Shown: positions 1 to 7,923, numbered from the stretch's first letter. The stretch is DNA of 38,915 bases from Peptococcaceae bacterium (GCA_003509545.1 DOLC01000124.1:1-38915), one strand, 5' to 3'. The notes: generated by a model from the letters alone, not told the origin. Program-made: numbers and translations.

Positions 1-240
1 TTGCAGAGCAGGCCTGCTTGGGCTTGGAAGCGAGCGAACAAGCTTTCGCGGCTAGCCCAGGCTTTAAGCTTGGCGAAAGGCTTAAAGCTTGGCCCGAGGG
101 CATGTATCCTTGCGGCCGGCAACTGAGGCAGGATGCTTAAATTCTGCCGGGAAGTCCGCCGGAGCTTGAGGCCGAGAGCTAGTTTGGCCCGCGAGGGAGG
201 CCTTTGCGAGCGTAAGCCAAAGCAGGCTGAAAACTGGGGA
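1..240 (+). repeat. Structured intergenic repeat, copy A (cut by window edge)
   Basis: This copy shares a long block with the window's right end (38736-38915) and, inverted, with 11305-11530. The core at 93-177 contains CCCGAGGGCATG, CAACTGAGGCAGGA and GAAGTCCGCCGGAGC. A helix is possible between CCGGCA (116-121) and TGCCGG (145-150), enclosing a small CTG-AGG-CAG hairpin (123-131). The right end reads GCCAAAGCAGGCTGAAAACTGGGG in two pieces (about 217-239), the inverse of the left end of copy B, so the element seems to have terminal inverted repeats. No protein is encoded. Confidence 0.8.
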
Positions 241-276
241 TACGCCAGGCTTTTTCTCTGGCGCCTCCCCAGTTTT
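230..276. terminator. Strong hairpin, possible bidirectional terminator
   Basis: AAAACTGGGGA (230-240) pairs with TCCCCAGTTTT (266-276), and CGCCAG (243-248) pairs with CTGGCG (258-263), with a 2x2 internal loop and a 9-nt loop. Both outer flanks are T-rich or A-rich, so it could stop transcription from either side, including the LysM gene that ends at 356. The arms continue imperfectly outward to about 190 and 332 because both look like termini of the repeat element. Confidence 0.6.
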
Positions 277-355
277 ATTTCTAGGCCTGCTTGGCTTTCC
301 CTCGCTTATGGTTTCCCTCGCGGTCCTAGGGAAAAAGGAGCGCCGAGGGCCGGCC

Positions 356-529
356 CTAGGGCAGGCAGATATACTGGCCGACCTGGAGATTGTAGGGGTC
401 TATCCCGGGGTTAAGCTCCATCAGCCGCTCCACCGTGGTGCCCACGGCCTGGGCTATGCCGAACAGGGTATCCCCCGGCAGCACTTCCCAGAAGACACCG
501 GAGGGACAAGGGGGCCTCCTTTGCACCAT
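356..529 (-). CDS. Small LysM-domain protein
   Basis: A 57-residue protein that is essentially one LysM module. It has a short basic, proline-rich start (MVQRRPPCPSGV), then a LysM pattern with PGDTLFGIA at about 18-26, TTVERLMELNPGIDP at 31-45, and LQVGQYICLP at the end. LysM modules bind peptidoglycan or chitin-like glycans; in spore formers, single-LysM proteins often act in the cell wall or spore coat. There is no obvious signal peptide. The ATG is preceded by AGGAGG at a spacing of 8, which supports this start. It lies downstream of the DUF1848 terminator and so is probably its own transcription unit. The exact role is unknown. Confidence 0.8.
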   Translation of the reverse strand: MVQRRPPCPSGVFWEVLPGDTLFGIAQAVGTTVERLMELNPGIDPYNLQVGQYICLP

Positions 530-545
530 AGGCGCAACCTCCTGG

Positions 546-561
546 AGAAAAAATTTTTTCT
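546..561. promoter_or_regulatory. Perfect A6T6 palindrome upstream of LysM gene
   Basis: AGAAAAAATTTTTTCT is a perfect 16-bp palindrome ending 17 bp before the LysM start codon on the minus strand, just upstream of its ribosome-binding site. It could be an operator, a bent A-tract, or a weak hairpin in the leader. No promoter elements were clear next to it. Confidence 0.35.
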
Positions 562-591
562 TCCCCGGTTTAATCTATGCCCTTCTCCCCT

Positions 592-651
592 AAAAAGGGT
601 ACGGGCGGCCGCTGCGGTTTCCAGGCTCCGCCGGAGGGATACCCGTCCCTT
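592..651 (-). terminator. Intrinsic terminator of selA-selB-DUF1848 operon
   Basis: On the minus strand AAGGGACGGG (651-642) pairs with CCCGTACCCTT (605-595, one bulged A) and is followed by a run of T. It begins 10 nt after the stop codon of the DUF1848 gene, as expected for a rho-independent terminator closing the operon. Confidence 0.75.
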
Positions 652-660
652 CCCCTCATG

Positions 661-1431
661 TCAGCGGGAAGGGTTGGCGTAGCAATAGAGGCAGCCGGAG
701 GGGCAGACCATGTTGTACCAGCCCAGGTCCACCGCCTGGGTACAGCCGCACAAGGCGCGCTGTCCCGCCGCCCTATCCGTAGGGCACGGTGCGCCGCCGG
801 GATGGAGCCGGCTCAGAAGCCGGCCATCGATACAACTCGAAGTGGGCATGCCGGGAACGCAGCAGGCGTACAAGGTCGCCCCGCATCCTTCCGCCACGGC
901 GGTCAGGCGGTTCCATATCCGCCTTCGCCCCTCGGCGTCCAAGGGCACCGCCTCCCAACCCTGTCCGCCGAGGCGCCGCCGCACCTTGGGATACAACTCT
1001 ACAAAGGAAGTGGAGAAGGTTTTGACCCCTAAGGCGGCCGCTTCCCGGATGATGTCCGCGGCCTTCTCCACGTTGCTGAAGGTACCTTCGCCCCGGCGGA
1101 ATATCAAAAGGGGGTCCGGCCGCACCCGGAGGCGGCGGGGATCGCCTAGGAAGTCCACCAGGTCCGGTATCCTGGCCAGGACCCCTTCGGGCGGGGGGAT
1201 CCGGGGCTCGACGGGGGTGCCCCCCAGGCCGGTGACGGTGAGTTGGAGGTAGACCTGGTCATAGCGCCTCAAGACGGGCCGGAGCTTCTCCAGCACCGTC
1301 TCCGGGAACTTGGTCCACACCACCACCGTGTGCACCCGTTCCGGGGGATAGCGGCCGACCAGGAGGTCGGCCAGCCTGTCGGCGTGGAAGAAGGGCTCCG
1401 TCCGGCGGGAAAGGCTCACCACGACCTTCAC
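661..1431 (-). CDS. DUF1848 family protein with C-terminal CX3CX2C motif
   Basis: A 256-residue protein starting at GTG (MKVVVSLSRRTEPFF), with AGGGGAGGGGGG upstream and only 19 bp after selB. The start SxSRRT, the VVWTKFPETVLEKL segment at about 38-51 and the YxxQLTVTGLGG segment match my memory of DUF1848. The C-terminus carries CGC (228-230) and CPSGCLYC (243-250). The latter has the CX3CX2C spacing of radical-SAM iron-sulfur sites, but at the C-terminal end. The family function is unknown; a radical-SAM-like or DNA/RNA-modifying role is only an inference. It is last in the operon after selA and selB, before a terminator. Confidence 0.8.
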   Translation of the reverse strand: MKVVVSLSRRTEPFFHADRLADLLVGRYPPERVHTVVVWTKFPETVLEKLRPVLRRYDQVYLQLTVTGLGGTPVEPRIPPPEGVLARIPDLVDFLGDPRRLRVRPDPLLIFRRGEGTFSNVEKAADIIREAAALGVKTFSTSFVELYPKVRRRLGGQGWEAVPLDAEGRRRIWNRLTAVAEGCGATLYACCVPGMPTSSCIDGRLLSRLHPGGAPCPTDRAAGQRALCGCTQAVDLGWYNMVCPSGCLYCYANPSR

Positions 1432-1450
1432 GGTGCCGGCCCCCCTCCCC

Positions 1451-3355
1451 TTAGCCGATGACAATCCGCTTGTCGCCGACGCGGCGGGTGAACTTGATGT
1501 GGTCCAGGTATTCCAGAAGGGGAAGGACATACTTGCGCGAGCTTCCCAAGAGATCCCTCACTTCGGCCAGGGTAAAGGCTCCCTTTTCCCCCAGGCGCCT
1601 TATGGCTTCCCGGGCCTCCGCCAGGGCCTCGCGGTGAAAATAGAGGCCTTCGGCCACCTTAACCAGAACACCCTGCCGCACCAGATAATGGAGCACCTCC
1701 TCCAGCTCTCCTCCCGCCAGGTCCAAACCCTTGGCGGCCTCCTCCGGGGAAGGCGGCTGGAAATGGCCCTGCCGGTAACGGTCCTTCAGTACCGCTAAGG
1801 CCTTCTCCTGGCGCCCGTCCAGCCGGGGGCGGTAACCGGCCAGGTGGACGCTGTTCCCCTCTACGCTGATTCTCCCTTCGCCCTTCCAGTGTTCCAGGAG
1901 GCCGTCGAAGGTGCGGCCGTCCAATCGGGGAAAGAAGCGCGTCCGCAACTCCTCCTTGGGCAGGCCGGCCCTCAAGGGATAGCGGCGGTGGAACGCCTCC
2001 AGGGCCTCCCGGATCTTCTCCCACCACCGGTTCAAGGAGGCAGGAGTCACTATATAAAGATCCCCTTCCCCGGCGGGAAGGAGTACCACCTTGCCTTCTT
2101 CCTCGGCGGACGAGAGAATCTCGTGGGCCTCCTTCGGTTCTATTTCTGCCCGGAGGGCGGCCTTCCGCAGGCTGAGGCCGTCCCTCTCCTCTCCTACCAC
2201 ACTCAAAAGGATGTCCCGGGAAGTCCCGGCCATCCGCCGCTGTAGGGTTTGGATCACTTCTTCCCGGAACCGCCGCCGCCGCGGGGGGTTGACGCTGATG
2301 ACCTCGCCCCCCCCGATGGTCTCCAGAGGGGAATAGGTGCGCAGGATGAAACGATCCCGCGCCGCCGCCACCACCGGTTTCTCCAGGATTAGCTGGGCAA
2401 AGGCCTGCTGCCCCGGGTCCAGGTCGTCCCGGTCCAGGAGGGCTACGCGGCCCAGGGCCTCCGTGGTCCCCAGGTAAAAGCGGACCCGCTGCCGGTGTTT
2501 CAGGGGCAGGGCCTCCGGCAAAAGCTTTAGGCTTACGTCCAGGCGCCGGGCTGGCCTCCACCATCCGGGCTCCACCAGCACGCTGCCCCGGTGAATTTCT
2601 TCCACGTCAACCCCGGTGAGATTGACGGCCACCCGCTGCCCGGCCCGGGCCTGCCCTACAGGCCGGCCGTGGACCTGGAGGCTCCGCGCCCGGCTCCTTA
2701 TCCCTTCCGGCTGGATTTCCACTTCACTGCCTATGTGTACCGTCCCCGACCACAAGGTGCCCGTCACGATGGTACCGAAGCCCGAGAGGGAAAAAACCCG
2801 GTCGATGGGCAGTCTCACCCTCCCCGAGGCCGGGCGGGGCGGAATCCGGCTGGTTTCCCGGGCCAGGAGTTCCCGGAGTTCCTCGATCCCCCGACCCGTT
2901 ACGGCCGAAACCTTCACCAAGGGCGCCCCTTCCAGGGCCGTTCCCTTAACGGCTTCGCGAACTTCCTCCTCCACCAGGGCCAGCCACTCCTCCTCCACCA
3001 GATCTATTTTGGTCACTACGAGGATGCCCCGGGGAACCCGGAGGAGGTCTATTATGGCCAGGTGTTCCCTGGTCTGGGGCATTACACCCTCATCGGCCGC
3101 CACCACCAGGAGGACCAGGTCGATCCCCGCCACCCCCGCCAGCATCTGGCGGATGAAGCGCTCGTGGCCGGGAACATCCACCAGCCCCAGCTGGCGGCCG
3201 TCGGGCAGCCTGAGGGGAGCAAACCCCAGCTCTATGGAAATGCCCCGTTCCTTCTCTTCCTTGAGCCGGTCCGTATCCACTCCCGTAAGGGCTTTAACCA
3301 GTTCGGTCTTGCCGTGGTCCACGTGGCCGGCCGTACCTACCACTACGTAATCCAA
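1451..3355 (-). CDS. selB: Selenocysteine-specific elongation factor SelB
   Basis: A 634-residue translational GTPase that carries selenocysteinyl-tRNA to UGA codons next to a SECIS element. Motifs seen: G1 GTAGHVDHGKT (7-17), G3 DVPGH (60-64), G4 TKID (115-118), then EF-Tu-like domains 2 and 3. The long C-terminal part (from about 370) should hold the winged-helix repeats that bind SECIS RNA. Length is normal for the family. The start is TTG with AGGGGAGGG upstream. selA lies 13 bp upstream on the same strand, so the two are almost certainly co-transcribed. The selenocysteine tRNA gene (selC) was not found in this window. Confidence 0.97.
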   Translation of the reverse strand: MDYVVVGTAGHVDHGKTELVKALTGVDTDRLKEEKERGISIELGFAPLRLPDGRQLGLVDVPGHERFIRQMLAGVAGIDLVLLVVAADEGVMPQTREHLAIIDLLRVPRGILVVTKIDLVEEEWLALVEEEVREAVKGTALEGAPLVKVSAVTGRGIEELRELLARETSRIPPRPASGRVRLPIDRVFSLSGFGTIVTGTLWSGTVHIGSEVEIQPEGIRSRARSLQVHGRPVGQARAGQRVAVNLTGVDVEEIHRGSVLVEPGWWRPARRLDVSLKLLPEALPLKHRQRVRFYLGTTEALGRVALLDRDDLDPGQQAFAQLILEKPVVAAARDRFILRTYSPLETIGGGEVISVNPPRRRRFREEVIQTLQRRMAGTSRDILLSVVGEERDGLSLRKAALRAEIEPKEAHEILSSAEEEGKVVLLPAGEGDLYIVTPASLNRWWEKIREALEAFHRRYPLRAGLPKEELRTRFFPRLDGRTFDGLLEHWKGEGRISVEGNSVHLAGYRPRLDGRQEKALAVLKDRYRQGHFQPPSPEEAAKGLDLAGGELEEVLHYLVRQGVLVKVAEGLYFHREALAEAREAIRRLGEKGAFTLAEVRDLLGSSRKYVLPLLEYLDHIKFTRRVGDKRIVIG

Positions 3356-3368
3356 GGCGTTCCCTCCC

Positions 3369-4784
3369 CTATGCCAGGACCTGGGCCAGGGCCCGCACTA
3401 TGTCCGCCTCTTCTCCCGGCAGGACGGTGCGTAGATCGAAGATCAAATTCTCATCCTGTATCCGGGCCAAGACGGGCGGCTCTTCCTGCCGCAATTTTTC
3501 TGCCGCCCGAGCGGCACTCATCCGCACCGGACGGACCGTTACCCCCCACGAAGGAAGGGTGGCCAGGGGCAGGGCACCGCCGCCCACCTGGGAGGATACT
3601 TCCTTAACCGCCACCTCGGCCCTGCCTCCTATCTTCTCCGCCAGGAGTTCGCCCAGCCTGGCGGCCCGCCGGGCCAGCTCCTCCCCGGAAAGGGTTAAAA
3701 GCCGCAGGGTGGGTATCTCCTGCCGGGCCCTTTCAGGGTCGCGGTACGCCCTCAGGGTGGCCTCCAGTGCGGCCAGGGTCATCTTGTCGATGCGAACGGC
3801 CCGGTTTAAGGGATGGCGGGCCACCTTTTGCACCAGTTCCGACCGGCCTACGATAATGCCCGCCTGGGGACCCCCTAAGAGTTTGTCGCCGCTGAAGGTA
3901 AGGATATCCACGCCGGCGGCCACTTCCTCCCGGACCGTGGGCTCGTGGCCCAGGCCGTATTCACCCAAATCCAGGAAGGAACCGCTGCCCAGGTCCTCCA
4001 TTACGGGGATGCCGTACTTGCGGCCCAGGCTTACCAGCTCGGCGGTGCTCACCTCGGCGGTAAAGCCCAGGACCCGGTAATTGCTGGGATGGACCTTTAG
4101 GAGCAGGGCCGTATCCCCGGAGATGGCCCGCTCATAATCGGAGAGGTAGGTCTTGTTGGTGGTCCCCACCTCCACCAGCCGCGTCCCGCTCTGGGCCATG
4201 ACTTCCGGCACCCGGAAGGAACCGCCGATCTCCACCATCTGGCCGCGGGAGATAACGGTATCGCGGCCCGCGGCCAGGGCGGCCAGGCAGAGAAATACCG
4301 CGGCCGCGTTATTGTTCACCACCAGGGCCGCTTCGGCGCCCGTTATTTCCTGCAGCAGCTCCACCACGTGACCGTAACGGCTGCCCCTCTCCCCGGTGGC
4401 CAAATCCATCTCCAGGTTGCAGTAATGGGCGGCACAGGCGGCCACCGCCTCCACGGCAGCCGGACTTAAAAGGGCCCGGCCCAGGTTGGTGTGGAGGACC
4501 ACCCCCGTGGCGTTGATAACCCTCCGCAGGCTGGGCCTTGCCCGGCGCTGGAAAAGGGCCGCGGCCTGAGCCGCCAGTTCCGCCGTTCCCGGCGGTTCGG
4601 CCCCCTCCCTCAAGATGCGCTCCCGCCACTCCTCCAGCACCCGGCGCACGCAATCCCTTGCTCCCGACCGGTCCGTGGCCACCGCCGGTGCCAGTTCCTC
4701 GCGCCCGAGCACTTCGTGGACCGCCGGCAGGAGGCGAAGCAATTCTTCCGGCTCCATCTTAAACACCCCTTCTCCTGCCTGCAT
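3369..4784 (-). CDS. selA: L-seryl-tRNA(Sec) selenium transferase
   Basis: A 471-residue PLP enzyme that converts seryl-tRNA(Sec) to selenocysteinyl-tRNA(Sec) using selenophosphate. Diagnostic blocks: RRVINATGVVLHTNLGRA (about 87-104), ALVVNNNAAAVFL (153-165), and SGDKLLGGPQAG (298-309), with Lys301 as the likely PLP-binding lysine. The ATG at 4784 is preceded by GGGGAGGATATA, an ideal ribosome-binding site; an ATG nine codons later (4757) is the alternative. It is first in an operon with selB and the DUF1848 gene. The 350-bp region upstream is strongly structured (see separate entry). Confidence 0.97.
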   Translation of the reverse strand: MQAGEGVFKMEPEELLRLLPAVHEVLGREELAPAVATDRSGARDCVRRVLEEWRERILREGAEPPGTAELAAQAAALFQRRARPSLRRVINATGVVLHTNLGRALLSPAAVEAVAACAAHYCNLEMDLATGERGSRYGHVVELLQEITGAEAALVVNNNAAAVFLCLAALAAGRDTVISRGQMVEIGGSFRVPEVMAQSGTRLVEVGTTNKTYLSDYERAISGDTALLLKVHPSNYRVLGFTAEVSTAELVSLGRKYGIPVMEDLGSGSFLDLGEYGLGHEPTVREEVAAGVDILTFSGDKLLGGPQAGIIVGRSELVQKVARHPLNRAVRIDKMTLAALEATLRAYRDPERARQEIPTLRLLTLSGEELARRAARLGELLAEKIGGRAEVAVKEVSSQVGGGALPLATLPSWGVTVRPVRMSAARAAEKLRQEEPPVLARIQDENLIFDLRTVLPGEEADIVRALAQVLA

Positions 4785-5134
4785 TATATCCTCCCCATCC
4801 GTGCAGCGCAACCCGAAGCCCAGGGCTTCACCCTCCCGGGCCCGCCCGGGCCGCCCGGCCGGGAGGAGGCAAAGCCTTAGGGCGGGCCCGGTTTCCAGCG
4901 GCCAGGGGCGGAAGCTCCCGAGGACAAAAAACAGGCCCGGGACCCGAAGCCGTAAGGGAGGCGCGGGCCCACGGGCCGGGAAACTCCCGAGGAGCCGATG
5001 GGGGATGTAGAAGTACGGGTCAGGCGGGTCCCGGTTGAAAGGCTAAGGGGCCGCCGGCCCCGGTAGGGGGTCGAGGGCCTACCGCGAAGGAGCCTGGCTG
5101 GACAAACCTCAAGAAAGGAGGAGCCCCGGCAGGG
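4785..5134. other. GC-rich gene-free stretch between selA and M24 peptidase
   Basis: There is no convincing coding sequence in these 350 bp. It holds several inverted repeats (described separately) and a direct repeat, CTCCCGAGGA, at about 4915 and 4984. No sigma-A promoter for selA could be recognised, so selA may be read through from the M24 gene or use a promoter I cannot see. Confidence 0.6.
4926..5084 (-). promoter_or_regulatory. Folded leader or attenuator candidate upstream of selA
   Basis: On the minus strand the downstream half can form a terminator: GGCCCG (4977-4972) with CGGGCC (4939-4934), an inner CCCG/CGGG pair, then TG and TTTTTT (4931-4926). The same 3' segment, CGGGTCCCGG (4946-4937), pairs perfectly instead with CCGGGACCCG (5034-5025). 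The two foldings cannot coexist. Upstream lies another perfect hairpin, CGGTAGG/CCTACCG (5061-5067 and 5078-5084). This could be the M24 gene's terminator or a regulated attenuator about 140 nt before selA. No known riboswitch was recognised. Confidence 0.45.
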
Positions 5135-6298
5135 TCACGCCAGGAGCCTGGCGCCCCGGGGTGTCACTACATAGGTCTCCTCCAGGCCTACCGCCCCCCG
5201 GCCGGGAAATACAAATTTGGGCTCTATGGCGATCACCATGCCCTCGGCCAGAACGGTCCTGTCCCCGCGGCCCAGGACCGGCCACTCATTGAGCTCCAAT
5301 CCTACACCGTGGCCGATGTAGGCCGCCTGTCTGCCCCACCCCATAAAATGTTCGGCCAGGCCGGCCTCCTGCGCCTTGCGAAGGGCCAGATCGTAAAGCT
5401 CTCCGGCCGCCACGCCGGGCTTGGCCTGCTCGGTCACCAGGGCGGCTATTTCTTCTGCCACCCTCTGGGCCCGGAGGAGGTCCGCCGGCGGCGGCCCGCC
5501 AAAATAGACTCCGGTCTTGTCCACCAGGTAGTCGCCGTAGGCCCCGGCGTAATCGATGAGCAGGGGCTCTCCCGCCTGCCACGTGCGGCTGCCGGCCCCC
5601 AGGGGATACAGGGGGGAGAGGCCGCGCCCGGTAAGGGTCCAGGGATATCCGGCGCCGTAGGCCGCGTTGGGGCCGGCGGCCACCACCCCTATGGGAAGGC
5701 CTTGCTCGTACCCCCGGTAGCGCACCCGGCCCTGGTGTCCGAGGCTCCGGGCGTAGCCTTCCAGCTCGGCCGCTATCTCCAACTCGCTCATCCCCGGGAC
5801 TATCTTTGTTTCGATATAGCGAAACACTTCTGCGTGCCGGGCGGCGGAATGGCGCAGGGCGGCCAGCTCCACCTCGGATTTAATCATGCGCAGGGACCGC
5901 AGCTCCCCGCTTATATCCTCCCATCGGGCCTCCGGCAGCACCTCCCGGTAGCGGGAAAAAAGCCTGTAGGAAATCACATCCATCTCGGTGCCGAGGCGCA
6001 ACAACCGGCGGTGCCCCAGGTCCGCCAGGCGCAGGGGTATCTCCCGGAAGCCCGCCAGGGGCACCACCGCGTCCCAGACCGTTTCTTCCCTGGCTCGGGC
6101 AGGGTCCTGGTATACCAGGAGGCAGGGCTCCCCCGCCGGGGGGACGAAGAGGTGGGCCTCCTGGGCCGTGCCGGCCAGGTAAAAGATGGATGCCGCCTGG
6201 AAGAGCAGGGCACCGTCCAGGCCTCTTCGTGACAGCCTCTCCTGGAAGAGGGCCAGCCTGCGGTTGAATTCTGCCCGGAGTATTTTCCGCGTCTCCAT
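5135..6298 (-). CDS. M24 family aminopeptidase (Xaa-Pro peptidase type)
   Basis: A 387-residue cytoplasmic protein with a creatinase-type N-terminal domain (1-140) and a pita-bread metallopeptidase domain. The five expected metal ligands are present: Asp249 in LLIDYAG, Asp260 in YLVDKTG, His330 in IGHGVGLELNEWP, Glu359 in AIEPKF and a glutamate in GLEETY (373 or 374). Such enzymes remove N-terminal residues before proline or act on related dipeptides; the exact substrate cannot be read. The ATG start follows AAGGAG at a longer than usual spacing (14), and an in-frame stop just upstream leaves no longer start. Confidence 0.9.
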   Translation of the reverse strand: METRKILRAEFNRRLALFQERLSRRGLDGALLFQAASIFYLAGTAQEAHLFVPPAGEPCLLVYQDPARAREETVWDAVVPLAGFREIPLRLADLGHRRLLRLGTEMDVISYRLFSRYREVLPEARWEDISGELRSLRMIKSEVELAALRHSAARHAEVFRYIETKIVPGMSELEIAAELEGYARSLGHQGRVRYRGYEQGLPIGVVAAGPNAAYGAGYPWTLTGRGLSPLYPLGAGSRTWQAGEPLLIDYAGAYGDYLVDKTGVYFGGPPPADLLRAQRVAEEIAALVTEQAKPGVAAGELYDLALRKAQEAGLAEHFMGWGRQAAYIGHGVGLELNEWPVLGRGDRTVLAEGMVIAIEPKFVFPGRGAVGLEETYVVTPRGARLLA

Positions 6299-6404
6299 GG
6301 ACCTTGCAACAACTCCTTAAGTGCATAATCCGGGTGGCAAAGGATAAAAGCTATAACCAGTATCCGCCTTAAGGTATAAACCAACAAAGGAGGAGGGGAT
6401 CCCC

Positions 6405-6857
6405 TTGGACGTCGCGCCCTGGAGACCATGGCGCCAGAGAGGGCCCTGGCCCTGGCGGGAAACACCCGCCTGGCCGGAGGAGGTTATACGCAGCTGGTTT
6501 GGTAACTGGGGGGGCAGCCTGTGGGAATCCGGGCCCCGCCTAGACCTGTACCAGACGGACAAGGAAGTGGTGGTGACCGCCGAGCTGCCGGGCCTCGTAT
6601 CCAAGGATGATGTGGAGATAACCGCCACCGAAAACAGCCTATCCATCCGGGGCGAGGTCCGCCGGACCCAGGAGGCGGCCGAACGGGACTATCACCGCTC
6701 CGAGCGCTTTTACGGCACCTTCGCCCGGACCGTAAGCCTGCCGGCCGAGGTGGATCCGGAAAGGGCCACCGCCTCTTACAGGAACGGTATCCTGGAGATC
6801 CGCATCCCCAAGGCCGACCAGCAGCATCAGCGGCGTATCCCCATCGACCTCCACTAA
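6405..6857 (+). CDS. Hsp20/alpha-crystallin small heat-shock protein
   Basis: A 150-residue ATP-independent holdase chaperone. The N-terminus is rich in Trp and Pro (MDVAPWRPWRQRGPWPWRE); the alpha-crystallin domain runs from about 43 (RLDLYQTDKEVVVTAELPGL) to 135, ending in the typical SYRNGILEIRIPK. The C-terminal RIPIDLH carries the IxI-type anchor (IPI) that links subunits. Start is TTG with AAAGGAGG 11 nt upstream. It points toward the origin, unlike its neighbours, and stands alone between divergent and convergent genes. No heat-shock operator (CIRCE) was seen upstream. Confidence 0.93.
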   Translation: MDVAPWRPWRQRGPWPWRETPAWPEEVIRSWFGNWGGSLWESGPRLDLYQTDKEVVVTAELPGLVSKDDVEITATENSLSIRGEVRRTQEAAERDYHRSERFYGTFARTVSLPAEVDPERATASYRNGILEIRIPKADQQHQRRIPIDLH

Positions 6858-6865
6858 CAGCTGTT

Positions 6866-6892
6866 CCCGGCAGGGACTCCGCCCCTGCCGGG
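6866..6892. terminator. Bidirectional terminator between hsp20 and GerMN gene
   Basis: CCCGGCAGGG (6866-6875) and CCCTGCCGGG (6883-6892) form a perfect 10-bp stem with a 7-nt loop between two convergent genes. The flanks lack a long T-run, so efficiency is uncertain. Confidence 0.55.
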
Positions 6893-6906
6893 GCCTCCAC
6901 CGCCAT

Positions 6907-7923
6907 CTAGCGGTAAACCATGTTCAGGTGCCCCGGCCGGGGCAGGGGTTCCCTTATAGGCGTGCCTTCCGGTAGATATTCCCTTTTTTCCCCCTCGATC
7001 AACAGCTGGACTTTATTGATAGAAGGATATTGGGTCAGGGTCCACAACAGGGAATCGACGAAGAGGGTTTCCATGGTGGAGCCCCCGCCGTAGCCCACCG
7101 CCTCCTTGCTAAGATCTACCACCGCCACACCGTCCCGTACGGTAAAATCAAGGAGCCTGGTTCCCGGCCAAACCGTAGCCAGGAGCCCGCTGTCTTTAGG
7201 AGGCCCGGCCAGGAGGGCCTCCACTGCCGCCCGGGGTAGATCGCCTTCGCCGCTGCCGGGGGCGGCTACGGCCACCGGCACCAGGTGGAGGGCCTGCTCA
7301 TCGCTGAAATAGACCTGGACGAAGGCCTCCTGCTCTTTCCCTTGGACCAGACTGTTAACGGCGGGAGGGCGTTTTAGGGGTTCCTCCAGTTTAATCCCCG
7401 CCAGTTCGGGGATGTTCTGTCCTTCCACCATAACCCTGACTCCTTCGATACCCTGTAACTCCGTCAAGGTGAGCACCAGGGAACGCAGGGCCAATTCTGC
7501 CTCATGGGCGTCCTGGATCTTCAGCAGGTCGCTGGTAAAATCCACGTAGGCGGTCTTCTCCCCCGTCAGGGCGTACACTTCCCTCAACTTGACTCCTTCG
7601 GGCATGGTGGCCTTGAGGCCGTCTTCCGGCGGGCCAGCCACGAGCTTTTCCACGGCTGTCTTGGCTACTTCCCGGGTGGGATTGATGCTTATGGTCACCG
7701 GCACCAGGTAGCGGCCGTCAGCCGTGGCATAATAGACGAGCACCTGGGCCAGCTCCGTGTCGTATAGAAGAGGCCGTGTCTGCTTCCCGGCGCCAGGTGC
7801 CGGAGAGGGCTCCTTGGTGGCCTTACGCCCGCACCCTGGACTCCACAGCAGGGCTAGGCCTATGACCAGCAGGGCGGCCAGACGCCAGCCTCGCGCCCTT
7901 TTACTCCCGGTCCCCAATGACAT
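6907..7923 (-). CDS. GerMN-domain lipoprotein
   Basis: A 338-residue secreted lipoprotein: a basic start (MSLGTGSKRARGW), a hydrophobic stretch, and lipobox LLWSPGC, with Cys near residue 31. Two GerMN (sporulation/germination beta-alpha) domains follow, each with the VPVTISI/VPVAVAA and AVEKLVAGPP/AVEALLAGPP signature. GerM in Bacillus is needed for sporulation and germination and links the forespore engulfment complex. A longer reading frame extends upstream to 8040, but ATG 7923 places the signal peptide properly. The YkvI-like gene lies 86 bp upstream on the same strand. Confidence 0.88.
   Translation of the reverse strand: MSLGTGSKRARGWRLAALLVIGLALLWSPGCGRKATKEPSPAPGAGKQTRPLLYDTELAQVLVYYATADGRYLVPVTISINPTREVAKTAVEKLVAGPPEDGLKATMPEGVKLREVYALTGEKTAYVDFTSDLLKIQDAHEAELALRSLVLTLTELQGIEGVRVMVEGQNIPELAGIKLEEPLKRPPAVNSLVQGKEQEAFVQVYFSDEQALHLVPVAVAAPGSGEGDLPRAAVEALLAGPPKDSGLLATVWPGTRLLDFTVRDGVAVVDLSKEAVGYGGGSTMETLFVDSLLWTLTQYPSINKVQLLIEGEKREYLPEGTPIREPLPRPGHLNMVYR

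Noticed and set aside
2591..3607. 338-codon open frame on the plus strand opposite selB and selA
   Set aside because: It is antisense to two clear genes, is Pro/Gly/Arg-rich with no recognisable domain, and reflects the GC-rich codon pattern.
4785..5134. Selenocysteine tRNA (selC) beside selA
   Set aside because: I looked for a TCA anticodon stem-loop and a TTCGA T-loop and found no cloverleaf on either strand; SRP RNA, RNase P RNA and tmRNA signatures were also not found.
6304..6329. Promoter for hsp20 (TTGCAA with CATAAT)
   Set aside because: The spacer is only 14 bp, and no CIRCE operator is present.
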